DNA of 64,000 bases from Pseudopyrenochaeta lycopersici (lineage: Eukaryota > Ascomycota > Dothideomycetes > Pleosporales > Pseudopyrenochaetaceae), in assembly GCA_003313425.1 (NCBI GenBank), contig NHZP01000049.1, forward strand, positions 124,001-188,000, given 5' to 3'. Below the pieces are notes generated by a model. That model made no database searches. It was not told where the DNA came from and saw nothing but the letters and a program-made list of their open reading frames with translations. Shown here in pieces: positions 23,794 through 35,062 of the stretch. A program made the translations under genes and the position numbers. How positions within the stretch are numbered: the stretch's first letter is position 1; each line of letters starts with the position of its first letter.

Positions 23794-25049
23794 ATGGGCA
23801 AGAAGAAGGTTCTCGTGAGCTATGGTGTGGACATTGATGCAGTCGCGTAAGTTGGGCGCAATGAGACCCTCCTGGGTTGCAGATGTGGGACTGACATAGA
23901 TAGTGGTTGGCTAGGTTCATATGGAGGAGAGGATTCTACGAGTGACATCAGTAGAGGTGCGTCGTCGCGAATTGTTCAGTGGCATGCCATGCGACTAACA
24001 CGGTTTAGGTCTCTGGGCTGGAACAGTAGGAACACAGCGATTGCTAAAACTCTTCGATAAGTACAAAATCAAGGCAACATGGTTCATTCCTGGTATGCTA
24101 CATATGATCTGCTCTGGATATCGAATGCCAGGCTCATACCCACAGGCCATTCCCTTGAGACGTTTCCTGAAGACTGTGCCGCCGTCCGCGATGCAGGCCA
24201 TGAAATTGGTCTACACGGCTACTCGCACGAAAACCCCGCAGACATGACGTTCGAACAGCAACGCGACGTCCTCGACAAAACGTACAAAATGCTCACAGAG
24301 TTCTGCGGCAAGCCACCGCGCGGCTCGGTAGCGCCATGGTGGGAAACTTCTAAAGAAGGCTGTGATCTCCTGCTCAGCTACGGTATCGAATACGACCATT
24401 CCATGTCGCACGAAGATCACAAGTGTTATTGGCTACGCACAGGGGATGAGTGGACTAAGATTGACTACTCGAAAACGGCGGTCGAGTGGATGAAGCCATT
24501 GACCAAGGGGAGTGAAACAGGACTTGTGGAGGTGAGATCATCTGCGACATAGCTAATGACACATTTTGCTGACTTCGTGCACCCTGTTTGAAGATACCCG
24601 GAAGTTGGTACATTGATGATTTACCGCCAATGATGTTCATGAAGAAGAGCGCGAACTCCCACGGTTGGGTGAATCCTCGGGATGTGGAGCAGATTTGGAT
24701 GGACCACTTCGACTACTTCTACAGAGAGTACGACGAGTTCGTATTCCCAATGACCATTCATCCAGACGTTTCAGGGCGCCCGCATGTGGTGCTCATGCAT
24801 GAGAGGTACGTTGCATTCAACCTGATGGTCGAGAGGATCGGAACTGACGGACATAGAATCATCGAACACATCAACAAACACGAAGGCGTCGAGTGGGTCA
24901 CGATGGAACAGATGGTGGATGACTTTAAGAAGCATAATCCAGTACCTCAAGGCGCTAAGATGCCCGCGCCGCCTGGTGAGATCTTGAGGCTGCAGAAGGA
25001 GGGTAAGGCATACTCTTTGGTCGATTACAACGGTCCGATTCCTGAGTAG
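23794..25049 (+). CDS. hxnM: Polysaccharide-deacetylase-fold hydrolase, cyclic imide hydrolase candidate (HxnM-like)
   Basis: Six exons (23794-23846, 23904-23956, 24009-24092, 24146-24531, 24594-24805, 24857-25049) total 981 nt, giving 326 aa. All junctions restore family sequence, such as [15 protein letters not shown] and [15 protein letters not shown]. The NodB-type fold carries Asp13/Asp15 ([10 protein letters not shown]) and His87/His91 (HGYSHEN) as metal ligands, then RGSVAPWW. There is no signal peptide. This fits the PuuE/HpPgdA-like intracellular branch rather than secreted chitin deacetylases. Bacterial cyclic imide hydrolases belong to this branch. HxnM of A. nidulans is reported to open 3-hydroxypiperidine-2,6-dione to alpha-hydroxyglutaramate, the substrate of the amidase encoded just upstream. 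The tight amidase-hydrolase pairing supports that role. A generic database label would be polysaccharide deacetylase. Confidence 0.83.
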
Positions 25050-25679
25050 ACGGTTGAAACTATTCCACCGCAAATATGCAGTGAATATAACGAACGCAAT
25101 TTCAAATATCAAAGCACGTCTAGCCTTCTGAAACGTCTACCAGTATTACACCCCACGTTCGCAACTTACACCAACTAAATATCCAATGCTGGTCTTGCTC
25201 GTGCATGATCTTTTATCGATATCGGAATGATCGGAATGGTGCCTCGGAAGCTATGGCCACCACGTCAGATCTACCCCTCACTTGCTTGTATGCATCTCTC
25301 CAATATCCCCCACTTTTACATGTCACATCTGATCAGCCTGCCGTACACAGCAGTGTCGGCCTCCACTTCCAGGTTCCAACCAATCGCCTCCTCCCCCATC
25401 TTGCATGCTGAGGTACACAGGAGTGATCAAGCATGCTCAAATCGATAAGCGCCACTGGATGCAGATGCACGCGTTGCAGCCCAGTGTCACACGCTTTCTG
25501 CCAGCGATAGGTGGGCAAGCACGTCGGCAATTGGCATGGTTGATTGATGACCACACTTTTGATTCTGATGTTTCCTAATCCCTTTGAATGCGCTGTCGGG
25601 ATATTACGCTGGTGATTCTTTTGCGGCTCTTGTATTGAAGTTTGAAGTGGAAGCTCTGCGGCTCTGAATTAGTGACATC
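25050..25679. other. Intergenic between hxnM-like and hxnX-like genes
   Basis: This is 630 bp with no gene seen. It contains TTTTATCGATATC-like sequence near 25209-25221, including a minus-strand CGATAA (HGATAR). A second ATCGATAA occurs near 25441. Both could serve a nitrogen-responsive promoter of the downstream flavoprotein. Confidence 0.4.
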
Positions 25680-27178
25680 ATGGCACCTGGAAAACCTCAA
25701 GTCATCCAGAAGCAGCAACGCGATGCATCCAGGAAGCTTCAGGTATGTACTTGTATGCCAATATTGGTTCTGGTGACACTGATTGATATTCACAGGTTAT
25801 AATCGTCGGTGCCGGCCTCGGAGGCCTAGGAGCTGCTATCAGTATACTTCTCGCAGGCCACGACGTGCACATCCTTGAGTCGGCGCCTGAAATTGGAGAA
25901 ATTGGCGCAGGAATTCAATGTCTCCCGAACTCTACCCGCGTGTTGATATCGTGGGGTATGGAGGAGTACTTCTCCCAGCATGCCACCACTCCCCGCCTAT
26001 GCAACATGATCGGCTGGAAGGGCAACAAAATCTCAGATATGGATTTCCATGAGTACGAGCGCGAGACCGGTACCCCGTTTTGGGACTTTCATAGAGCGAA
26101 TTTACATATGGGACTGCTTGAGAGGGCAGTCGAGCTTGGCGCAAAACTAACTGTCAAGGCGAGAGTTGAAGATGTGCAGTATGAAGTAGATCTGGCAAAC
26201 AGCAGTACGGTTGCGTTCGCTGTGTGTGCTGATGGAACGAGATATAAAGCCGATCTTATAGTGGGTGCAGACGGTATAAATTCCAAATGCCGCGAGATTC
26301 TCCTGGGCCACGAAGATCCTCCTCTTCTCACAGGCGACCTGGCATACAGACTTCTTCTCAACACCTCGGACATGATGAAAGACCCTGAACTCAAAGGCTT
26401 TGTCGAAGACCCGCAGGTGAACTACTGGATCGGACCCGATGCCCACGCAGTCAACTACGTCCTCCGTGGAGGCAAACTTTTCAACATGGTCCTCCTTGTC
26501 CCTGATGACATGCCCGCCGAGGCTAACACCCTCGCTGGTAACGTCGATGAGATGCGTGAGTTGTATAAAGACTGGGATCCGCGGATCCCCAAACTTCTAA
26601 AACTTTGCCAATCGGTGTTCAAATGGCGGCTCATGATCCGGCCTGGCCTGGACCCGACATGGTCCCACGAATCTGCCGCTTTCACGATCCTCGGAGATGC
26701 AGCACATGCTACACTTCCCTATCTAGCAAGTGGTGCAGGGATGAGTTTAGAAGACGGCCACGTCCTTGGGTTATGTCTGGCAAGATTGAAGAACAAGAGC
26801 ACAGTAGAAAAGAAGCGCGCACTAGAAGTTTATGAGCGCTGCCGCCGTGAACGCACCGAGCGCGTTGTCTCTCGTGGAAACCGGCAACAGTATTTATACC
26901 ATGTCCACGACGGTCCTGAGCAACAAGACCGTGATGCCCAACTTCGGGCATTTGGCGAATTCAACGGCAAGGGCAAGATCAGCAAGGAGATGTACGAAGA
27001 GGCGGGACTGAGAGTAGAAGAAGATCCGTTGGCGTGGCGGTGGGGTGGTGTAGGTAGTTGGCTGCTTACGTATGTTTGTGAAGAGGATGTTGAGACAAGG
27101 TGGAACGAGGTTGAGGCAGAAAGGAAGGCGGCAGCGAATTCTAGGACAAGTAATGAGAGCGTAAGAGCGGTGCTGTAG
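25680..27178 (+). CDS. hxnX: FAD-dependent hydroxylase, NicC/salicylate-hydroxylase type (HxnX-like)
   Basis: Two exons, 25680-25742 and 25796-27178, with a 53-nt intron just before the FAD motif, give 481 aa. The N-terminal VIIVGAGLGGLGAAI dinucleotide-binding motif is followed by ESAPEIGEIGAGIQ. Then come a VGADGINSKCREIL motif and the GD motif LGDAAHATLPYLASGAGMS. This is a class A flavoprotein monooxygenase that hydroxylates small aromatic acids, often with decarboxylation. Bacterial NicC converts 6-hydroxynicotinate to 2,5-dihydroxypyridine by the same chemistry, and HxnX of A. nidulans has been given that step. The gene closes a same-strand run of three (amidase, imide hydrolase, hydroxylase). 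A generic salicylate hydroxylase is the alternative reading; neighbours favour 6-hydroxynicotinate as substrate. Confidence 0.83.
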
Positions 27179-29544
27179 ATAACTGGCGCTTAGGCTGCTT
27201 TACGTTTCTCGGAGGCACAGTCATATCCGGAACGCTAATTTTTGAAAGCATTAACTTGCCTGCACCTCGATTGCGGCTTTCTGTCTATAAACACAAAACT
27301 GCGAATTGGCCATTGGCGGAAGGGAAGGCACACGTATGCTTAACCTTGCTTCTTCATCACATACATTTTAAATAAACAGTTTTGTCGAATGCAAGGCAAT
27401 TGAAGTAGAGATTCCGCACTATTCTCAGCGCGGCTCAAATCTTGTTTGATCTAAGATAACTTAGACTGTATTGCGTGCGGCACGAATTCAGCCTCTGTCT
27501 TTTTATGAACCCAAACTTTCCGCTCTCATTGATCCCCGACCAAATACCAGTAACATAATGCAACACGTGTTCTCCTACGTAAAGCACTTCATTTTCGGGC
27601 CGAAATACAAAATACGCCTTCATACGCCCTCGTACAGCTTGGGACACCTTGAAGAAGAAACCCTGCGCGCGAGGATGCTGTCAACCTTCCAGCCTTGTAG
27701 CATTGTCAACAAAGTCCTGGATTATTGATATTACCGCTCTAAGGACATTAGCTAATTGTGTGGTCTATCAAAGTAGCGTAAAGAGTGTGTAATTAGCCCT
27801 CAGCGTATTGCTAATCTAAGCGTTGCTATTAAAGTATGTGGAGCCATAAAATTCAACTTCTGTCTGAGAAAAGCGATAATACTTTTCGACGCCGTCCACT
27901 TGAAATTGGCCCTTGCTAACGATTAAAGACAGATTCCAAACACCGGGACAAAGAGGTTATGCGGAATTGATAAGCCTACTCGCCTAGGGCGGATGAGCTG
28001 TACGGGCATTGAAGTAGTTGAAACAGCCGTGAGAGTTGTGTTGGCACTCCACAGGCGCTGGCGGTCGTTCGGAGGATAAAGGCTGCATTTTGCTTCATTA
28101 AACACAATGATGTTGCGGATGTTCCTGCCGCAATTGTGTGAGGACATTCATTTTCGTACATAAGTCATGAAGACACACAGAGCGGAATTTTTGACTTACA
28201 ACACGCCAGGGCAAAAGGAGGCCATATGCGGAAAAGTCTTGCATCCGACTACGTCGTGCTCGGCAGCCGGCGCAAGAGAAAGGTGGGCTTGCAGTTTCAA
28301 AAGCTTGGTTTGTGCACATCGAGGGAAACTGAGATACGCAGACAGTTGATATGATAAGGGCATTCAAGCCTACGTTTGCCCACGCAACAACAACGAGCGT
28401 CAATGGAGTGACATGCGGCGAGTTGAGGTAACAGATTTGGTAGAGCATGCTGGCTGACAACGAGAACTATGAATGTCATATTTGGTATCGTGCGCTGTTT
28501 GGCTGACGGCAACCGCACTCAGTATATGGAGGATGCTCATCAGTGGGGGAAAGGATTATAAGAATTTTGTATGCTGTAACTACTTCATCATGCTCAAATG
28601 GTGACTAGGCGACATTGAAGACTGTTGAAAGCACAAAGTTCTATTTACGTAGACGTACATGCATGACAAAAGTTGCAACCCTAGGTGGCGACTGTATCAG
28701 AATTGCCGTCACACCAATTGATATGCTTTCCGAAAAGGGTTTGTCCTAATATATGCACCATAAAAGTTGAACATGGCACTTTCGTTGGAAAAGTAGCAGT
28801 GTGCACCTCGTTTTACAGATCGCGCCTGGTTGTACTAGGTGCAAGATTTACAATCGCTAAGCGAAAATTTTATCTCCTGAGGAATTGAGCATATAGTGAG
28901 AACGGGGCGCAACGGCTGGAGTAAGATCGACAGGATCAAATTTGTTGATGAGAATGCGATACATGACAACCAGACTGGCTTAGTGTTTTCCGACCCTGAA
29001 TACACATTACAGTCCTCAAGTACTTTTACTTTAGGATGTTGCTTCCACTCGCCTGTTCATTCTGCTGCATGGATACTTCAAGTCGCCGGACAATACGATG
29101 TCAATGTGGTATAAGTGCTAAGAGGCTGCGGACAGCTTTCGTAGCAACTTTCATGAAAATGGCAATTCTCTGATTGTGCCAGTGTCTTTCGGCCGGGCAA
29201 GGCTAACAGCGTTCTCTATGGACACTGACCGTTCCATGTTGTTGGAATTATTGGAAGCGAAACACAGAACAATCGGAAGCTTGAAGGAGCTTGTTCTTCG
29301 TGTTCTTGGACATAGAGGCAGGCATACAGAGGAGTAGAGGCGAAACAGATATGTATCGCAAGCGAAACATGATGAGGAATGATCACTCGCAGAGATCTTT
29401 GCGTGGCCTAGGTGCACTAAACAGACATCCGGTTAGCTTCAACGCGCTATTAATTAGCCAACACGAAGCGACTCAGCTGTACAACAGCATGCCACTGCTC
29501 ATCATCTCGCATTGTAGCAACAAAACAGCCTCTGGTTAAGAAAC
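27179..29544. other. Long spacer between the nicotinate-type cluster and the next gene
   Basis: This is 2.4 kb with only short open frames on both strands. None shows motifs or can be joined by convincing splice sites into a longer protein. Base composition is uneven with AT-rich patches. No transposon ends, tRNA or tandem repeats are seen. Confidence 0.45.
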
Positions 29545-30629
29545 ATGCACCATTTCAATCGTCTCTTCTATAAGAAATCTACAGATAGCAGTGATTCTGC
29601 AACTTCATCGAACCACCGCTACCGATATGAAGGCTCCAAGCTTCCCCAGGAACCACTCACCCCGCAGGAAATCGAGGCTCTGCATGATGAGCTGTACCCT
29701 GACAAACACGAAAACCATGATTTGTTACCCAGAAAGATCTCTGCTTTGCAGGACCATAACCAGCCTTCTAAATTGCCTTTTGACGAGCGGGCGTTTGAAG
29801 TCATGATCCGGCCCACAAAGGATCAGGGACAATCAATGCTGTTCAGCCGGCTTCCACAGAATGTGCGCATACGGATATGGGCTCATGTTATAGGCTGCCA
29901 GAAGATATATCTTACCATGAAGAAGCAAAAACTAGTACAGGCGGAAAAAATGAATGATTTCGGATGGTGGCCTAAAAGCTGGCTTATCACTGTATTACTT
30001 GTTTGTCGACAAGCGTGAGCAATTAGATTTTCATATTTGTCTACATTTTTTCACTACAGATGCCGTCCTAGTTCCTGACGAGCGTCATTTTCAGCTATAT
30101 CGAGTTCGTCCCCTGCCTCTACTCGTCCAGCACGTTCTGCATTGGTTTCGGCTCTCAAGGCACCAAGCAGCCAATCATTCTACTGAATTCCATTATGCGT
30201 CGGCAACAAATTTCCTTTATTCGGCATATCGAACTCGGATGGCACTTTGTTGTCGGCTATAGCAACTACTTCGACAGCCATCCGCAGGCATGGGACGCAT
30301 CTATTACGATTAGCCCACCTGATGACGATAGAGTCTGGCGTAATACTTGTGAGATTCTTACTGAGCTTCCGGATTTAGAGTCTTTAAAGATCGCGATCTG
30401 GACTTCGGGCGATCGACGCGCCGAACTTGCGAACCAGGAGAAAGACCTGCTAGAACCATTGCGACGAATAACGCATCTGAAGAAATTTGTCATTCTACTT
30501 CCGTGGAAACAGATAGATTTCAACTTGTGGAAAGATGCGCCGTTTATCATTTCGAGGAAGTTTGAGAGTAGAGAGAGGTCAGGCGTGAGCGTCCCGCTGC
30601 TGCGAGACTCTCCAGAGTGGACTTTGTGA
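29545..30629 (+). CDS. DUF7730/F-box-like fungal protein of unknown function
   Basis: Two exons, 29545-30014 and 30095-30629, with an 80-nt intron, give 334 aa. The splice joins LLVCRQA to YIEFVPCLYSSSTFCIGF, which rebuilds the common fungal pattern: L-P-x-x-V/I-R-x-x-I-W, L-L-x-V-C-R-Q, then L-Y-S-x-x-T-F, then an I-R-x-I-x-L-x-W segment (FIRHIELGW). This pattern defines a large family of fungal proteins annotated as DUF7730 or F-box-like, with no proven function. It lies between the nicotinate-type genes and the P450 and shows no link to either. It may mark the boundary of the inserted biosynthetic cluster. Family recognition is moderate. Confidence 0.72.
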
Positions 30630-31056
30630 GCTACAAAAGAGCTGCAGCTTCAATGTAATCACCTTTAGCCTGGTTTATCTAATCCGTTTATTCTGTTTTG
30701 AGGCCAAGGATCATGACTTTCTTGTCGGCAGTAGAGGACATTTTCTTACAGAAGATGAGTTGGTTGCTAAATCTGCCACATTAAGATCAACTAAATTTTG
30801 ACCCTTGTTTTGTTCAGATCAAAACGTCTTACATTAAACGTGAACTGTACCAAAAGGAGCTTGATTACCTATGGTTCTTCTTCATCTGTAAGAACTGGAC
30901 AATCTATTACCGTGATCCGCTCCACTTGAAGTGCTTGTCTGTACTGCCTATAGACTAAAAAATAGATTGCGAGCGGATCTCTTCCAAGACTATAGTATCT
31001 CTGCATATCACTCCCAGATGTCGGCAACTTGATTGAATTTTTGCCTACTTCAACTC
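30630..31056. other. Convergent intergenic spacer
   Basis: This is 427 bp between converging 3' ends of the DUF7730-like and P450 genes. It is AT-rich and likely holds the two 3' untranslated regions. Nothing else is recognised. Confidence 0.5.
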
Positions 31057-32910
31057 TTAATCTACCCTCGGTATGAACCTTAAGTCTATCCTTTGTATCA
31101 TGGTAAGAAAGACATCCCGCCAGCTGTCTGCCCACTCAGCATAATTGAATGGCTCGTCTCCTTCCTGGCTGAAACAAATGTCGAATTCTCTCACAAACCT
31201 CATAATTAGAAATTTGAGTTCATCCAATGCCAACGCCCGCCCTCCACAAGCATGGGTTCCATACCCAAATGGAATCCATGCTCGTTGATCATTTATAAGT
31301 CCGTTACCTTTACCGCCCTTCTCTGCATCCTCATCCATCCACCGTTCGGGCAAGAACTCGGCCGCCCTAGGAAAATATCTATCGTCAAACATGAGAACGT
31401 ATTGGCTAATCCAAACCTGAGTATTTTCTGGAATAAAATCGCCAGTCTTCAGCGCGACGCCACCTTTCGGCGCAATAGCTGGTGTACCCCCAAGGAGAGG
31501 CGAGAACATTCGCAAACCCTCCTTCACCACAGCCTCTAGGTATTTCAGACGCCTTACAGTTTCGGCTGGTGGAATGCCGGGGCCATCGAAAGCATCCTTC
31601 AGTTCTTGACGAATACGCGTCTGTACCTCGGGTCGAGACGCAAGTGCAGCGAATATTTGAGTCAGGGTTGTGCTTATAGAATGTGTTCCAACAACGAGAG
31701 TGAGAAATATTTGTTGCTGGAGATCCATCTGTGTCATCGCCAAGTTGCTCTCGTGGCCAGCGGCTAGTAGATGAGTGAAGATGTCTTTACGCGGAGTCTT
31801 TAATGCTTGGCGATCGGAAAGTATAAGGTTGCTCAAGTCGATGAAAAGTCGGCCCTCATCGTTCAAAGGAAGGTAGCGAAAAATTTGCTGGAGATGTGGC
31901 AGATGGCCGACCACCTTAATGGAGAGTATGTTAGCGAGATACTTAAGATGTATAAATAGAAAAGAGTCATGGCACATGATCATTCATCAGGCCTTGAAGG
32001 TTTCACGTACCTGCGCGAACTGCAAGAAACCGTTTATCAGATCTATATATCTTCGGTCGCCGTGCCCTTCCTGCAGACCGGCATCCCGAGAGAAGGACAA
32101 ATCCATGATTCTATATTGCATCAGCTTTAGTCATGGTAACCTTTCACAACGGGGCATCAGCCTACATGTCAAAAGCTAGAGCTTCTAGAACGTTGCCGCA
32201 ATCAACAGGCTTCCCTTTTTTCTCATGCAATATTTTAACGGTTTTATCTGCGTGGGCTTGCACTCGCTCAGTATAATGGGACACTTCTGTCCTGGTGAAG
32301 CCTTTACCCCTACCATACAAGCTTAGTGAGAGCAGACACTGAGGTATTTTACTTGCAAGGGAACATACCACATTCGTCTCCAGGCGCCATGTTTCTCGTG
32401 GTCCCGCAGTGTTGCAAGGTTGTTCCCTCCAGCGATATTGAATACCTGGTTGAACGTGCCTCTGATGTACTTGCCTCCATAAAGCTTGTCGATGGCATCT
32501 GCACTGTTGATGGACAACTCGTTAGGCCCAATACGAACGACATCAGATTTATATTTCTCATGGAGCGCTTTGTGGGTTCTTGTAGCTCGGCCAAGACGAG
32601 CTTCGTTTGCGTTCCATAGTCCAGACACTGCGGCCAATTTTGGACCCGGAAATTTCGTAAGAGGCGAGAAAAAGAGGCGACGAAGGGTGGTGAGGAGAGC
32701 GGAAGTGAGTAGGAAGGCAGTGTTGATACTCAGCAGACGAGTGAGAATGGAGGCATAGGTCGGAGACCACAAAAGCAAATATGAGAAGAATAAAAGATTG
32801 CCTATAACGTAGGGTGCTATGAAGAGTTCTGTGGGGAACTCTGGTATAGGAGAAACAATTGAGTGTACAGCAATTGTAGCTATGATTGTCAGTGCCATAG
32901 ATGAAGCCAT
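31057..32910 (-). CDS. Cytochrome P450 monooxygenase with altered heme motif
   Basis: Four exons (32910-32369, 32309-32166, 32110-32011, 31914-31057) give 547 aa in frame. The N-terminus has two or three hydrophobic helices, as in microsomal fungal P450s. A Pro-rich hinge follows (LTKFPGPKLAAVSGLW). The K-helix ExxR is present (EGLRMFSP), as is the PERW motif. The heme loop reads FGYGTHACGGRALA: the ligand Cys485 is there, but the usual Arg two positions before it is His. The I-helix, normally A/G-G-x-D/E-T-T, reads LVVGTHSISTTL and so lacks the acidic residue; a Ser-Thr pair remains. The start at 32910 was chosen as the first ATG; the frame stays open further upstream. The gene is divergent from the MFS transporter and sits 7 kb from the PKS-NRPS, so it probably tailors that product. 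Confidence 0.82.
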
Positions 32911-33796
32911 GATGCAAGATAGGGCGAGGCGCAAAGCTACCAAGAAGATGAGGGTATAGAAGAGCAATACAGTCACAATAAAAACAACTGGATAAAAGGC
33001 GCACAATATTCAGCAGTTAGCTTTCTATCCAGCATGCTCTTTGGCGATTCAACCATTCTGGTTCGAACACCACGCTATTGCACAACCCTCGAATGACTCC
33101 TACATGCCACCCATGCGGGGCGCTGGCAAGCTGGATGCTACAGATCATTCTCTGCGCGAAACTACATGGGAGACGGGAGACGGATCACCGGGTAGTGGGA
33201 CGACTCTGCCGCCTTACTAATATTATCCACCGGTTTTTGCAACCCTTGCATGTTGCACGACCTTTGATCCACTTAACGCCATTCAAACTTTTAACACCGA
33301 CTGCCACGCTGTTAACTCCAATAACGCCGCTAAGGCTGTAGAAGCATGTGAGAAAAAAAGCTTAGGGTGTCGGGTAAGACGGGAATAAGGGTACAAGAAA
33401 AGCTTAGTATAGCGCGTACTGTGGGGATAAGGCAACCCAGAGTGGGGGGCTCATTTAAGCTCTAACTAATGGGCCGTGCCGTTGCGCCTCCCATCAGACA
33501 AGGGGGTTAAAAGAGCGACCGACTAGTGCAAAGGCAGCATTTGCAAGGGAAATTGCCCACTTATATGGGTTCGTTGACCCACCACCTCCAATGTGCTTTC
33601 TGAGTTAGCACTATTGGCATTTGTCAGCGTCAGGCGGCTACACTCTCTTCTGTCCACTTTCTTAAAGCGCCACCGATATCTGAATTCCCATGTCTACATT
33701 CCAGCAACGCACTGACTAGCCTTTTTTGCATCACCACATCCTTCGTTTCCTTTCTCCGGTCCGTTTGCCAATCCAGCACTACAACCTGTCGGTATT
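32911..33796. promoter_or_regulatory. Shared divergent promoter, P450 / MFS transporter
   Basis: This 886-bp space lies between divergent starts. Two copies of the octamer AAGCTTAG occur at 33358-33365 and 33400-33407, with more copies in the tandem repeat at 35.8 kb and one on the minus strand at 39612-39619 upstream of the PKS-NRPS. This could be a cluster-specific regulator site. The core is a palindromic hexamer, so chance is not excluded. Confidence 0.35.
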
Positions 33797-35062
33797 ATGC
33801 GGAAGGAAGCACCTAATTGGCCTATTGATGGCGGTCACAGAGCCTGGCTCTCGACCTTCGGGGCTTGGTGGGCTATGTTCATCACCTTTGGCTGGGTCAA
33901 CTCACTGGGAGTTTTCCAATCGTACTACGAGCAGAATCTTCTGCAGAATTATTCTCCATCAGCTATCGCATGGATTGCTTCGGTACAACAGTGTTTGACA
34001 TACAGTGCTGGCATATTCCTCGGCAAAATTTTCGATGGTTATGGGCCACGCTGGTTGCTCGTTATTGGTGGCCTTGCTCAAGTCTTTGGTCTTATGATGA
34101 CTTCAATCTCCACAGAATACTACCAGGTTTTTCTGTCTCAGGGGATCTGTAGTGCACTTGGTGCCAGTGCTGTCATGTATGGCACGGTTGGAGCGCTTGC
34201 TACCTGGTGGAAAGTGCGACGAGCTACAGCGTACGGTCTTGCTATTTCTGGCTCATCTGTTGGAGGTGTCATATTCCCAGTAATGGTCAATCGTCTTATA
34301 CCTCAAGTCGGATTTGGATGGACGATGCGCGCAGTGGCTTTCATTATCCTCCTTGGGGCGGTTGTGTCATCGGCTACAATTCGTTCGAACAGAGCTCACG
34401 CCCCAACATCATTCAGCCTTCGCACATACATCACACCACTAAAAGACAACCGATTCGCTCTTCTTTGCGTCTCGATGACGTTGTTTGGCTTTGGCTTATT
34501 TCTTCCATTCAACTTCATTCCTCTGGCAGCACAACATCAGGGCATGTCTTGGGAGTTATCGATATACTCCATCGTCATTCTCAACGCTGTGAGCGTCTTT
34601 GGTCGAATCCTCCCAGGATTTCTTGCGGATAAATTCGGCCGGTTCAACATGATGATGATATGCACGGCCATGTCTGCTATTCTTACGCTCGCAGTGTGGC
34701 TACCTGGAAATAACAACGCAGCCGCACTAAGTTACTCGGCTTTCTTTGGGTTCTTCTCTGGATGCTACATCTCGCTGGCCCCTGCTCTTGTTGTAGAGGT
34801 ATCGCCGCCACCCGATATCGGGCATCGAACTGGTATATTGTATTTCTGCATCTCCATAGGTGTGCTTACAGGAAGTCCAATTGCAGGTGCACTCGTTGAA
34901 ACTAATGGCGGTGAATACACATACCTGAAAGTGTTTGCTGGTTTGACCATGTTCGTGGGTGCGGTATTAATTGCTGTACTTCGCTTCTACATCAATCACT
35001 TGGCAGCCAAGGCAGAACCTAAACCGGTGGAGCCTGCAGCAGAGAAAAATGGCACAGCCTGA
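33797..35062 (+). CDS. MFS transporter, monocarboxylate-porter-like
   Basis: An intronless gene of 421 aa with about 12 hydrophobic segments. It opens with the family hallmark DGGHRAWLSTFGAWW before helix 1, and has GVFQSYYEQNL after it. The loop 2-3 signature reads LGKIFDGYGPRW. The C-terminus is short, hydrophilic and Pro/Glu-rich. Fungal members of this MCT-type family are proton-linked carriers or exporters of small acids and secondary metabolites. The gene is divergent from the P450 and precedes the decarboxylase and PKS-NRPS, so export or uptake for that cluster is the simplest reading. A role in nicotinate uptake is a less likely alternative, given the neighbouring catabolic genes. Membrane topology was judged by eye. 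Confidence 0.82.
   Translation: MRKEAPNWPIDGGHRAWLSTFGAWWAMFITFGWVNSLGVFQSYYEQNLLQNYSPSAIAWIASVQQCLTYSAGIFLGKIFDGYGPRWLLVIGGLAQVFGLMMTSISTEYYQVFLSQGICSALGASAVMYGTVGALATWWKVRRATAYGLAISGSSVGGVIFPVMVNRLIPQVGFGWTMRAVAFIILLGAVVSSATIRSNRAHAPTSFSLRTYITPLKDNRFALLCVSMTLFGFGLFLPFNFIPLAAQHQGMSWELSIYSIVILNAVSVFGRILPGFLADKFGRFNMMMICTAMSAILTLAVWLPGNNNAAALSYSAFFGFFSGCYISLAPALVVEVSPPPDIGHRTGILYFCISIGVLTGSPIAGALVETNGGEYTYLKVFAGLTMFVGAVLIAVLRFYINHLAAKAEPKPVEPAAEKNGTA

Noticed and set aside
23794..25049. Secreted chitin or polysaccharide deacetylase
   Set aside because: There is no signal peptide or carbohydrate-binding module. The sequence follows the intracellular PuuE/imidase-like branch, and the gene is paired with an amidase.
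27179..29544. Hidden gene or transposon in the long spacer
   Set aside because: Only short frames without motifs, and no inverted or long terminal repeats could be seen by eye.
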